22,469 bases of DNA from a virus. How positions within the stretch are numbered: the stretch's first letter is position 1; every line of letters begins with the position of its first letter. Shown here in pieces: positions 1 through 7,455 of the stretch. Location: IMG/VR virus record IMGVR_UViG_3300001589_000211, positions 1 through 22,469 of that record, one strand, 5' to 3'. The position numbers and the translations under genes are program-made. Below the pieces are notes generated by a model, which saw only the letters and a program-made list of their open reading frames with translations, was not told the DNA's origin and made no database searches.

Positions 1-30
1 AGATGTATATTACCCAAAGGAGAAAGAAGA

Positions 31-231
31 ATGAGAAGAATAATACTGAGTAGCACACACCCTGTGAAGTCACTGCATGGTAACACGCAGGCTGAATGGG
101 ATCTCCTGTCACAGGAAGAGCAGTTACATGCATGGCTAAAGACATGTCCATTTGATTACCTGATGGTCAGGCATGAGGAAGGACTGAGAACTGTAAACTT
201 TTTAATAGAGGAGACTATAGATGACGAATGA
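31..231 (+). CDS. Small hypothetical phage protein (66 aa)
   Basis: I do not recognise this protein. It is 66 residues, soluble and without signal peptide or membrane segment, with a charged middle (DLLSQEEQLHAWLK) that looks helical and an acidic C-terminus. The start is supported by an AAAGGAGAAAG Shine-Dalgarno stretch about 5 bases upstream. It overlaps the next gene by 11 bases, so it belongs to the same + strand operon leading into the integrase and replication genes. Small variable genes of this kind are typical of phage early regions and often encode host-takeover or regulatory factors, but nothing in the sequence shows a specific role. Confidence 0.7.
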   Translation: MRRIILSSTHPVKSLHGNTQAEWDLLSQEEQLHAWLKTCPFDYLMVRHEEGLRTVNFLIEETIDDE

Positions 232-484
232 CATATACGATATCACTCGTAAGGAAATGATTGAACGCCATGTGGCATTACCTATGTACTACATACGTGG
301 TGGAATAGAATTACACATGGACTGCACTGAGGATCTCGTAATAGAGTGTGTAGAGCAGTCTCTGGGAGAGATACGTGATGGGTATGACACACTAGTAAAA
401 GTTAACAACAGACATTATGATGATGCTTATATGCTCATGGTAAATATGGACTTAGATGATTGGAGAGGAGACTACAATGGCTAA
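221..484 (+). CDS. Small acidic hypothetical phage protein (87 aa)
   Basis: An 87-residue acidic protein of unknown function. It has many Asp/Glu residues, especially toward the C-terminus (MVNMDLDDWRGDYNG), and no signal peptide, membrane segment or known motif that I can see. It overlaps the gene before it by 11 bases and the gene after it by 8 bases (ATGGCTAA), which argues for translational coupling and a real gene. Acidic small early proteins in phages can be inhibitors of host nucleic-acid-binding enzymes, but that would be speculation here. Confidence 0.7.
   Translation: MTNDIYDITRKEMIERHVALPMYYIRGGIELHMDCTEDLVIECVEQSLGEIRDGYDTLVKVNNRHYDDAYMLMVNMDLDDWRGDYNG
462..470 (+). promoter_or_regulatory. 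Ribosome binding site fixing the start at 477
   Basis: GGAGAGGAG ends 6 bases before the ATG at 477. It decides between that start and the in-frame ATG at 456, which lies upstream of it and has no comparable site. Confidence 0.6.
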
Positions 485-689
485 ATGGGCAGAACACAGA
501 CACTGGACAGATAAAACCGCTGAAGAAATTGACAAGAGTAAAGAGGTAGATGTAATACTACATAGAATTAGACGTGTAGCTAACCTCATAAAGACAGATG
601 CCGTACACAAGTCACGACCTACTGTGAGAGAGAAAGCATCTGAGATAGAGGCACTCTTAGTTATGTTGGAGAGGAAACTAAATGAATAA
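477..689 (+). CDS. Small basic helical hypothetical protein (70 aa)
   Basis: A 70-residue, mostly helical and charged protein starting MAKWAEHRHW. I chose the ATG at 477 because a strong GGAGAGGAG Shine-Dalgarno lies 6 bases upstream; a possible in-frame ATG at 456 would place that site inside the gene. The C-terminal half (VREKASEIEALLVMLERKLNE) has heptad-like hydrophobic spacing compatible with a short coiled coil. It overlaps the integrase start at 682 by 8 bases (ATGAATAA), so it is translationally coupled to the integrase. It is in a position where an excisionase-like factor could sit, but it has no clear winged-helix or MerR-like signature, so I leave it unnamed. Confidence 0.7.
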   Translation: MAKWAEHRHWTDKTAEEIDKSKEVDVILHRIRRVANLIKTDAVHKSRPTVREKASEIEALLVMLERKLNE

Positions 690-1596
690 AATCGTAAGCA
701 TAAATGATTTAGTACAACTGTACTATAAGTCTAATGACTTTGATATGCTTAGAGATACAACTAAGAATGACTACAAGTATTTCCTTGGGGTGGTGTCTGC
801 TTCAGTAGGCAATGAGAAGTTTACAGGCTTCACCTCTAGGAAAGCTAAGTGGGCATACGAGGAGTGGGTCAGGCGAGGTGTCAGCTTCGCTAATCATGTA
901 GCTACCTGTGCATCCAGAGTGTTTAACTATGCTGTGGAGATGGAGTATGCCATGCAGAATCCTTTCACTAGTATCAAACGTAAGCCTGAGATCAAACGTA
1001 AGGTAGTCTGGAAGCACGAAGACGTACTCAAGTTTCTTGACGTAGCCTACTCTGACTTCACCACTAGAAACATTGGTCTGATCATACAGATGACGTATGA
1101 ATGGTGTCAAAGAATAGGTGACATGCGTACACTGGAGTGGGAAGACATCGACTTTGATGATAAAGTATTAACATTAGAGCAGAGCAAACGTAGGGCAGAG
1201 GTATTCCTGCCCATATCAGATGACCTGATGTCGATGTTACATGAACAGCATAAAGACTTTGGCTTTCAAAGGTATGTAGCTCCTCATGTAACGCCCACTC
1301 GTGGCGTGTTCTATCCCTATGCGATGCAAAGGTTCTCAAAAAATGGAAGGGCTGTCATGCGTAAAGCTGGGCTGTCTGAGAGGCTACGACTAATGGACTT
1401 ACGTAGGACAGGAGTAGTACAGATGGTAGATAAGGGTGTACCCTTGACTAATATTATGGCAGTGACAGGCCATGCTAATGTGGCTTCTGTGAAACCCTAT
1501 TTAAAAAATACGTACACTTCTGCAAATGAAGCCTTGACACGTAGAAATGTATCTGTACAATCGAACACTGTGAGTAACATAGAAAGTGATACATAA
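682..1596 (+). CDS. int: Tyrosine recombinase / phage integrase
   Basis: A 304-residue site-specific recombinase expected to catalyse integration of phage DNA at an attachment site. Residues 1-100 resemble the SAM-like core-binding domain; residues 105-285 are the catalytic domain. Visible active-site residues are R144 (WCQRIGDMRTLEWEDID), the beta-hairpin K169 (QSKRRAEVFLPI), R241 of box II (LMDLRRTG), H264 (VTGHANV) and the nucleophile Y273, exactly ten residues after the Gly of the GH motif. The usual first His of HxxR is Met238 here, an uncommon substitution. The C-terminal tail after Y273 is normal length. The gene sits inside the replication operon: its start overlaps the preceding small gene by 8 bases and its stop overlaps the primase start (TAATG), so it should be co-expressed with replication proteins. 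No attP core can be identified next to it in this window. Family assignment is secure; activity is inferred. Confidence 0.93.
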   Translation: MNKIVSINDLVQLYYKSNDFDMLRDTTKNDYKYFLGVVSASVGNEKFTGFTSRKAKWAYEEWVRRGVSFANHVATCASRVFNYAVEMEYAMQNPFTSIKRKPEIKRKVVWKHEDVLKFLDVAYSDFTTRNIGLIIQMTYEWCQRIGDMRTLEWEDIDFDDKVLTLEQSKRRAEVFLPISDDLMSMLHEQHKDFGFQRYVAPHVTPTRGVFYPYAMQRFSKNGRAVMRKAGLSERLRLMDLRRTGVVQMVDKGVPLTNIMAVTGHANVASVKPYLKNTYTSANEALTRRNVSVQSNTVSNIESDT

Positions 1597-2363
1597 TGAA
1601 TATTAATAAAATACTAAATGATATAACACTTATAAATGGTGATACAAAAAGAATAGATTGTCCTGAGTGTAATGGTAAGAAGACATTTACTATTACAAAC
1701 AACATGGGTTCTATTGTATGGAACTGTTACAAGGCTGGGTGTACTGTGTCAGGTGGTAGAAGAGTACACTTATCTAGTGATGACATACGTAAGTCACTAG
1801 GTAAGACTGTGTCGGAGACTAGGGGTATCCCTAAGTTCGATAAACCTGAGTGGTTAGTACGTGACACAAAGGCTATTGCTCCTTACTGTAGTGAGTGGGG
1901 GTTAGATGCTGACAAGCTAGGCTTGTTGTATGATGTACGAGAACACAGGGTAGTGTTTCCAGTGGTGCATAATGGTCACACTGTTGATGCTACAGGAAGA
2001 AGTTTGGGTAAACGATTGCCTAAATGGAAACGATATGGAAAGAATGACTTGCCGTATGCTTCAGGCTATGGTAGTGTCGCAGTAGTTGTTGAGGACTGTG
2101 TGAGTGCCGCTGTTGTTGGTAGTCATGTATATGTAGGGGTTGCAGTGTTGGGTACGTCATTATCAGAAGCACACAAAAGGTATCTCTCACAGTTCTCAAC
2201 GGCAGTAATAGCACTAGACCCAGACGCCCTACGTAAGACACTGCAATTTGCTAAAGAACTAAGAGGATATGTAGACACAGTACGTGTCTTGAAACTACAC
2301 GATGATTTGAAATACAGAAACCCTGATGACCTACAAAATCTAACACGCATAGGAGAACAATAA
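1596..2363 (+). CDS. DNA primase, zinc-finger/TOPRIM type (T7 gp4 N-terminal-like)
   Basis: A 255-residue stand-alone primase that would make RNA primers on the lagging strand. The N-terminus has a four-cysteine zinc-binding motif (C22, C25, C44, C49), as in T7 gp4 and DnaG primases. The TOPRIM core follows: VVVEDCVSA supplies the metal-binding Glu166, and VIALDPDA supplies the Asp208/Asp210 pair. The tail contains DLKYRNPDDL, matching the K-DPDD-type motif of phage primases. In T7 the primase is fused to the helicase; here the helicase is the next gene, joined by a TAATG overlap at 2361-2365, so the two are split but coupled. The start overlaps the integrase stop in the same way. Length agrees with primase-only proteins of marine podoviruses. 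Confidence 0.9.
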   Translation: MNINKILNDITLINGDTKRIDCPECNGKKTFTITNNMGSIVWNCYKAGCTVSGGRRVHLSSDDIRKSLGKTVSETRGIPKFDKPEWLVRDTKAIAPYCSEWGLDADKLGLLYDVREHRVVFPVVHNGHTVDATGRSLGKRLPKWKRYGKNDLPYASGYGSVAVVVEDCVSAAVVGSHVYVGVAVLGTSLSEAHKRYLSQFSTAVIALDPDALRKTLQFAKELRGYVDTVRVLKLHDDLKYRNPDDLQNLTRIGEQ

Positions 2364-3586
2364 TGGAACTAAGTTTAATACGCAGTCTAATGGACAAAGA
2401 CTTTTACGATGAGCATCGTGGAGCTAGATGCCCCAACAGATTGTTCAGCAAGGATGTCCGAAAGATTAAGGAAGCAGTCGATGCTGCAATGCATAGGTAT
2501 GAACGTACAGTTACACCTGCTGAGATAGAGTCACTATTTATGGCTAACAATCCGACAATGACTACGGCACAGAAGCAGGCATACAGTGCTTTGTTTACAC
2601 AGATAACGAGCAAGCCGCCACTAGGTAATGACATAGCACAGGAAGTATTGTCTAAATTATTCCAACAAGTAATAGGAGAAGACATTGCTAACCTTGGCTT
2701 TGACTATGTGAATGGTGACAAGACTAGCCTTGAACCACTACGAATACTATTAGAACAGTATGCCGATGACTTCACACCTAACTTAAATATAAAGTGGGAA
2801 GACACTAGCCTAGATACTATACTTGCTATGACAAATCTTGAGTCTCAGTGGACATTTAATCTGCCTACTCTTACACGTAAAATAGAAGGAGTTAACGCAG
2901 GCCACTTGATTGAGGTAGGTGCAAGACCTAACACAGGTAAAACATCTTTCCATGCATCTATAGTTGCAGGCCCAAATGGTTTTGCACGACAGGGTGCTAA
3001 GTGTATAGTGTTATGTAACGAAGAGGGATACCATCGGGTAGTACACAGATACATAACAGCGGCAACAGGAATGGACAAACATCAGATTGTAAAAAACAAA
3101 GAGAAGGCGATGGAAATATACGGAGAGGTAAGAGAAAAAATATTGTTTAAAGACTCTACCAATATGGACATGGCGTGGGTTGAAAGTATTTGTAAATCCT
3201 ATAAGCCTGACATCGTAGTTTTAGACATGGGAGACAAGTTTGCAAAGACAGGGGGCTTTGCCCGAACAGATGAGGCACTCAAGGCTAATGCCATACATGC
3301 TAGGCAGATAGCCAAGCAACATGAGTGTGCAATATTCTACATGTCACAGTTATCTGCTGATGCAGAGAATAAGGTGGTACTCAATCAGGCCATGATGGAA
3401 GGCTCACGTACAGGTAAGGCGGCAGAAGCTGACCTGATGATACTGATTGCAAAGAACCCACCAGTAGAAGGGCAAGACGAAGAGGATACGATGCGTCACC
3501 TGAACTTAGTTAAGAATAAACTGTCAGGCTGGCATGGTATTGTCCATTGCGAATTAGAATACAAAACAGCGAGGTATGTAGTATGA
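2363..3586 (+). CDS. Replicative DNA helicase, DnaB/T7 gp4 C-terminal type
   Basis: A 407-residue RecA-fold hexameric helicase expected to unwind the phage replication fork. Residues 1-140 form a helical N-terminal part; the motor domain covers about 165-405. Walker A is G186-ARPNTGKT (K193), Walker B is IVVLDMGD (D288), with a catalytic-type Glu near CNEEG (219-222) after the second strand. YMSQLS (327-331) is the DnaB-family motif H3 region, and EGSRTGKAAEADLMI (346-360) matches the arginine-finger/loop region. KNKLSGWHG near the end is the typical beta-hairpin of the family. It starts on the TAATG overlap with the primase, forming the functional equivalent of T7 gp4. The stop overlaps the next start (ATGA). 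Confidence 0.93.
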   Translation: MELSLIRSLMDKDFYDEHRGARCPNRLFSKDVRKIKEAVDAAMHRYERTVTPAEIESLFMANNPTMTTAQKQAYSALFTQITSKPPLGNDIAQEVLSKLFQQVIGEDIANLGFDYVNGDKTSLEPLRILLEQYADDFTPNLNIKWEDTSLDTILAMTNLESQWTFNLPTLTRKIEGVNAGHLIEVGARPNTGKTSFHASIVAGPNGFARQGAKCIVLCNEEGYHRVVHRYITAATGMDKHQIVKNKEKAMEIYGEVREKILFKDSTNMDMAWVESICKSYKPDIVVLDMGDKFAKTGGFARTDEALKANAIHARQIAKQHECAIFYMSQLSADAENKVVLNQAMMEGSRTGKAAEADLMILIAKNPPVEGQDEEDTMRHLNLVKNKLSGWHGIVHCELEYKTARYVV

Positions 3587-4059
3587 TTGAGATAAAGATA
3601 ACAGATGAGATGATACAGTTAGCAAAGGATAAATCTATTGAGATGGGAAAACTAAACAACTCCATACTAAAAGGCAAAGGAAACATTGCAGGATTTATAG
3701 GAGAACAGATAGCTATACAAGCATTAAAAGGAGTATGGCAAAACACATACGACTATGACATTACAGTTGGTGATGTGAAGGTAGATGTAAAGACTAAGCA
3801 GACTACCGTCAAACCTTTACCACACTACGAGTGTAGCGTAGCTAACTATAATACAAAACAAAACTGTGATGCCTACGCTTTTGTTAGGGTACTAAAGGAT
3901 CATTCAGTAGGTTGGTATTTGGGTTCATTGAACAAAAAAGAATACTATGACAAGGCTACTTATATAAAGAAGGGTGACTTTGACCCATCGAATAATTGGA
4001 CAGCACACGCAGACTGTTACAACGTTAGGATAGATGAGCTAGAGAGGTACGTAGCATGA
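3583..4059 (+). CDS. Putative PD-(D/E)XK nuclease-fold protein
   Basis: A 158-residue protein starting at the ATG of an ATGA overlap with the helicase stop; an ATG further upstream lies inside the helicase gene and is not preferred. Residues 38-72 carry a restriction-endonuclease-like pattern: GFIGEQIA (E41) on a helix, YDYDI (D59), then KVDVKTKQ (D68-V-K70), which matches the E...D...(D/E)xK active site. The rest (YNTKQNCDAYAFVRVL, VGWYLGSLNKKEYY) alternates beta strands as in such folds. Marine phages often carry short proteins of this type near replication genes; substrate and role are unknown. It could be a recombination, host-DNA-degrading or homing-type nuclease. It overlaps the next gene by 4 bases. 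Fold call is moderately confident, function is inferred. Confidence 0.7.
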   Translation: MIEIKITDEMIQLAKDKSIEMGKLNNSILKGKGNIAGFIGEQIAIQALKGVWQNTYDYDITVGDVKVDVKTKQTTVKPLPHYECSVANYNTKQNCDAYAFVRVLKDHSVGWYLGSLNKKEYYDKATYIKKGDFDPSNNWTAHADCYNVRIDELERYVA

Positions 4060-4466
4060 CAACATTTAGATCAAGAGTACATTACATTAATAAAAAGGTA
4101 TACGATTTATACGATAAGCCTAAAGAGGGTGACGTATACATAATAGTAAACAAAGCATGGGATGGTTGGGTCAAGATAGGCATGGCAGTTGATGCCGAAG
4201 ACAGGCTTAATAGTTATCAGACATCCAGCCCACTCAGAGACTATGTACTATTACATAAAGTATTCTTCAGTGACAGGCGTACAGCAGAGGCAGAGGCACA
4301 CCTTCTTGCTGACACTGTAGCAGAGGAACGTAGAGGAGAGTGGTTCAAGATGAGTTCCTATGATGCAGTAAAAGTTTTATCTAAGGTTGACAACCAACAG
4401 ATAGACGTGGTAAAAAAGATAACAAAAGTGTTTAACCCCAAAGATAAACACGGATACTATAAGTAA
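4056..4466 (+). CDS. GIY-YIG-type endonuclease (T5orf172/MUG113-like)
   Basis: A 136-residue protein with a degenerate GIY-YIG core of the T5orf172/MUG113 kind. GDVYIIVNKAWDGWVKIGMA gives the two strands (YII at 28-30, KIG at 40-42), AEDRL supplies the conserved Arg50, TAEAEAH supplies Glu80, and GEWF at 94-97 is the strand motif characteristic of this subfamily. These domains cut DNA and are common in phages, either alone or as homing-type nucleases. It lies with the preceding PD-(D/E)XK-like gene between helicase and polymerase, sharing an ATGA overlap with it. A 15-base gap carrying AGAGGA separates it from the polymerase. The domain call is good; the cellular target is unknown. Confidence 0.8.
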   Translation: MTTFRSRVHYINKKVYDLYDKPKEGDVYIIVNKAWDGWVKIGMAVDAEDRLNSYQTSSPLRDYVLLHKVFFSDRRTAEAEAHLLADTVAEERRGEWFKMSSYDAVKVLSKVDNQQIDVVKKITKVFNPKDKHGYYK

Positions 4467-4481
4467 AGAGGAACAACCAAC

Positions 4482-6530
4482 ATGATAACAATCCTAGACG
4501 TAGAGAACACAGTAGTTAAAAGGAATGGCAAGATGCACCTTGATCCATTCGAACCAGAGAATACACTTGTTATGGTGGGGATGCTAGATGGTACTGGGCT
4601 TGAGCAAATTGTAACGTTTGACCACACAGAGCATCCCCCCACAGAAAATGGTAGGGAGATAGTACAGAAGATGCTTGATCGTACTACTCGTCTGGTTGCT
4701 CACAATGCAGTACATGATTTGATGTGGCTGTGGGAGTCAGGCTTTACCTATGATGGCAGAGTGTTTGATACCATGCTAGGTGAGTATGTACTACAGCGTG
4801 GGCAGAAAGAACCACTGTCTCTTGAAGCATGTGCAGAAAGACACCAGCTACATACACAGAAGCAGGACACACTGAAAGAATACTTTAAGCAAGGTCTGAA
4901 TGTATCAGAGATACCACACGATGAGTTGTCTGAGTATCTGTCTGCTGATCTGCATGCAACACAGCAGTTGTTCAGGCATCAGGACAGGCAGTATACGTAT
5001 GGTACAGGTAGAACATTAGTAGATACAATACGACTGACCAATGACTTAGTTGTACACCTAGCTCGTATATACCAACGAGGTTTCAAGGTAGACATGGAAG
5101 CACTTGAAGAGGTACGCAAAGAGTTTGAGGCAGAAAAGCAGGAGCTTACAGTACAGCTAGAGAAACAGGTACAGGAACTCATGGGTGACAGACCCATCAA
5201 TCTTAACAGCCCAGAGCAATTGTCTTGGATTATATTTAGCCGTAAGGTATTTGATAAGAAGGTCTGGGCTGAAGCATACGATGATCGTGTATCTGACAGG
5301 CAACACCTAGCAAACATAAGACAGATGACTTTACCTCTGTATAAACAGTATGCTGTTGTCTGTACACAGTGCATGGGTCATGGTTGGATACGTAAGAAGC
5401 GTAAGGATGGCTCACCATATAAGAATACAAACAACTGTCCTGAGTGTGCCAGTGCAGGGTATCTGTACCGTGACAGAAAAGAGTTAGCTGGGTTGAGGTT
5501 TAATGCACCTGATGCTAAGTGGGTAAGTGCCAATGGCTTCAGTACAAGTAAAGATACCCTAATATATTTAGAGGGCATAGCCAGATCACGAGGTATGTAT
5601 GATGCTGAGATGTTTCTACAGAGAGTACGCAGGTTGTCTGCTCTGGATACATACCTGTCCAGCTTTGTTGAGGGCATAGCTACCTATGTAAAGCCTGATG
5701 GTATGTTGCATGTACGTCTACTACAACACAGGACAGGTACAGGCAGGTTGTCTGGTGCTGATCCTAACATGCAGAACATGCCACGTGGTGGTACGTTTCC
5801 AGTTAAGAAAGTGTTTGTCTCTCGCTGGGATGGTGGACAGATTTGTGAAGCTGACTTCGCTCAGTTAGAGTTTCGTGTAGCTGCATTCCTCAGTCAGGAT
5901 AAGGTTGCAATAGAAGAGGTAGCTACAGGCTTTGATGTACACAGCTATACAGCTAAAGTTATTACAGAAGCAGGGCAACACATCTCTCGCCAAGACGCAA
6001 AGGCACACACATTTGCCCCTCTCTACGGTGCGTCTGGGTTTGGTCGTACACCAGCAGAAGCATCCTACTACCAACAGTTTACATCTAAGTACTCAGGTAT
6101 AGGTGCATGGCACAAGAAGCTAGCCAAGGAAGTAATTACTACAGGTAATGTGCGTACTCCATCAGGTCGTGAGTTTGCATTCCCTCTGGCTACACGTAGA
6201 GCCAATGGAAGTATTACATACTTTACTCAGGTAAAAAACTATCCTGTGCAATCATTTGCTACAGCAGACATTGTGCCTGTATCTCTTATCTACATAGACA
6301 AGATGTTACACGCTAACAAATTACAATCATGTGTTGTCAATACCGTACACGATTCAATCGTGATTGACGTACACCCTAATGAGAAGGAGAAAGTATTACG
6401 GATCATCAATCGTACCAATGAAGTACTGGTCGATATCATAAATAAGAAGTGGGATGTTGACTTTAATGTACCACTATTATTAGAAGCAAAAATAGGTAAT
6501 AATTGGCTTGACACAAAAGACGTGGCATGA
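4482..6530 (+). CDS. Family A DNA polymerase with 3'-5' exonuclease and DnaJ-like zinc-finger insert
   Basis: A 682-residue replicative polymerase. The N-terminal exonuclease has ExoI ILDVE (D6, E8), ExoII HNAVHD (D79) and ExoIII YLSAD (Y152, D156). The polymerase domain has motif A ADFAQLEFRV (D458), motif B R503-QDAK507-AHTF511-APLY515-G and motif C VHDS (H623, D624). The residue equivalent to E. coli Pol I position 762 is Phe (F511). Between thumb and palm, residues 294-325 hold CTQCMGHG...CPECASAG, a CxxCxGxG pair like the DnaJ central domain. This insert is known from the SAR116 phage HMO-2011 and its relatives and is absent from T7 polymerase. The gene is the centre of the replication operon and is followed by a 31-base gap with an AGGAGA site for the next gene. 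Confidence 0.96.
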   Translation: MITILDVENTVVKRNGKMHLDPFEPENTLVMVGMLDGTGLEQIVTFDHTEHPPTENGREIVQKMLDRTTRLVAHNAVHDLMWLWESGFTYDGRVFDTMLGEYVLQRGQKEPLSLEACAERHQLHTQKQDTLKEYFKQGLNVSEIPHDELSEYLSADLHATQQLFRHQDRQYTYGTGRTLVDTIRLTNDLVVHLARIYQRGFKVDMEALEEVRKEFEAEKQELTVQLEKQVQELMGDRPINLNSPEQLSWIIFSRKVFDKKVWAEAYDDRVSDRQHLANIRQMTLPLYKQYAVVCTQCMGHGWIRKKRKDGSPYKNTNNCPECASAGYLYRDRKELAGLRFNAPDAKWVSANGFSTSKDTLIYLEGIARSRGMYDAEMFLQRVRRLSALDTYLSSFVEGIATYVKPDGMLHVRLLQHRTGTGRLSGADPNMQNMPRGGTFPVKKVFVSRWDGGQICEADFAQLEFRVAAFLSQDKVAIEEVATGFDVHSYTAKVITEAGQHISRQDAKAHTFAPLYGASGFGRTPAEASYYQQFTSKYSGIGAWHKKLAKEVITTGNVRTPSGREFAFPLATRRANGSITYFTQVKNYPVQSFATADIVPVSLIYIDKMLHANKLQSCVVNTVHDSIVIDVHPNEKEKVLRIINRTNEVLVDIINKKWDVDFNVPLLLEAKIGNNWLDTKDVA

Positions 6531-6561
6531 TATACCTACAAGTCTAACATAGGAGAAATAT

Positions 6562-7455
6562 ATGAATCAGATAACAAATTTAGATACAAGTAACTACGAA
6601 GCTATGGCAAAAGCAATGGGCATGAGTTCACTGGCAGTGCCAACAAAAGAGAAGACTAACTCTCTTGCAAGACTACGCATCCATCACACACCATTGATGG
6701 GTCAAGAAGAAATTAAAGGTAAGATGACTAACGTTGAGGTTGTCAGTGGTGGTGTATATAAACTGGAGATACCAGATAGTGATACATACTATGCAGAGAG
6801 CATAGCGATGCGTCCATTCTTACAGAGGTTTATGTACAAGCGTTTCATTAAAGGTAATGACACGACACCTAACAGGTATGTTAAGACAATCATGGCTGAT
6901 AATCTAAACATGGATCTCAAGGATAACGATGGACAGTTTAACTGTGGTAAACCTGCAGGGTACATCGAAGACTTCAAGGCTCTACCTGAGAAGATGCAGG
7001 ATCTAATAAGACAGATCAAACGTACACGAGTATTGTTTGGTACTGTTGACTTGGTTAATCCTGTTGATGCTAATGGCAACTCAGTAGACATTGATACTAC
7101 CCCATTCATATGGGAAGTAGAGAACCGTGATGCCTTTAAAACTATGGGTGATGTGTTTAATAAACTAAACAAAATGAAACGTCTTCCTGTACAGCACTAC
7201 GTTAAGGCAGGTACAGAGGAACGTAAGTTACCTAATGGTGGGTCGTTCTATCTACCTACTGCAGAGTTAGACTTGTCAGAAACACTTGACATGGATAACG
7301 ATACTCAGGAAAACCTAGCTAACTTCTTGGCTTGGGTAGCTAACTATAATGAATACATTATGGGTGCTTGGAATGATAATATGCAGAAGCACCAGTCAGT
7401 GGATAAAGATATTGTCAATGACTTTATTGACATTGATACTGCTGAGTTAGTGTAA
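6562..7455 (+). CDS. Conserved phage protein, candidate single-stranded DNA-binding protein
   Basis: A 297-residue soluble protein that I cannot assign by motif. It is mixed alpha/beta, with basic patches (SLARLRIHHTPL, KRFIKGNDTTPNRYVK) and an acidic, flexible C-terminal tail ending DIVNDFIDIDTAELV. An acidic tail ending in hydrophobic residues is how single-strand-binding proteins such as T7 gp2.5 and bacterial SSB contact polymerase and helicase. The position, directly between DNA polymerase and a recombination exonuclease, is also where a single-strand-binding protein is expected and no other gene here fills that role. The start has AGGAGAAATAT upstream, and the stop overlaps the exonuclease start (TAATG). 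Function is inference from context and the tail, not from a recognised OB-fold motif. Confidence 0.55.
   Translation: MNQITNLDTSNYEAMAKAMGMSSLAVPTKEKTNSLARLRIHHTPLMGQEEIKGKMTNVEVVSGGVYKLEIPDSDTYYAESIAMRPFLQRFMYKRFIKGNDTTPNRYVKTIMADNLNMDLKDNDGQFNCGKPAGYIEDFKALPEKMQDLIRQIKRTRVLFGTVDLVNPVDANGNSVDIDTTPFIWEVENRDAFKTMGDVFNKLNKMKRLPVQHYVKAGTEERKLPNGGSFYLPTAELDLSETLDMDNDTQENLANFLAWVANYNEYIMGAWNDNMQKHQSVDKDIVNDFIDIDTAELV

Noticed and set aside
456-689. Longer start at 456 for the small gene before the integrase
   Set aside because: The strong GGAGAGGAG site lies downstream of that ATG and is well placed for the ATG at 477.
973-1002. Short direct repeat ATCAAACGTAAG inside the integrase
   Set aside because: It encodes IKRK twice in the linker between domains; too short and in frame, so most likely local duplication in coding sequence, not an att core.
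4979-5374. 131-codon - strand ORF within the DNA polymerase gene
   Set aside because: Opposite strand of a gene with all polymerase motifs; the Ser/Cys-rich sequence is typical of antisense shadows.
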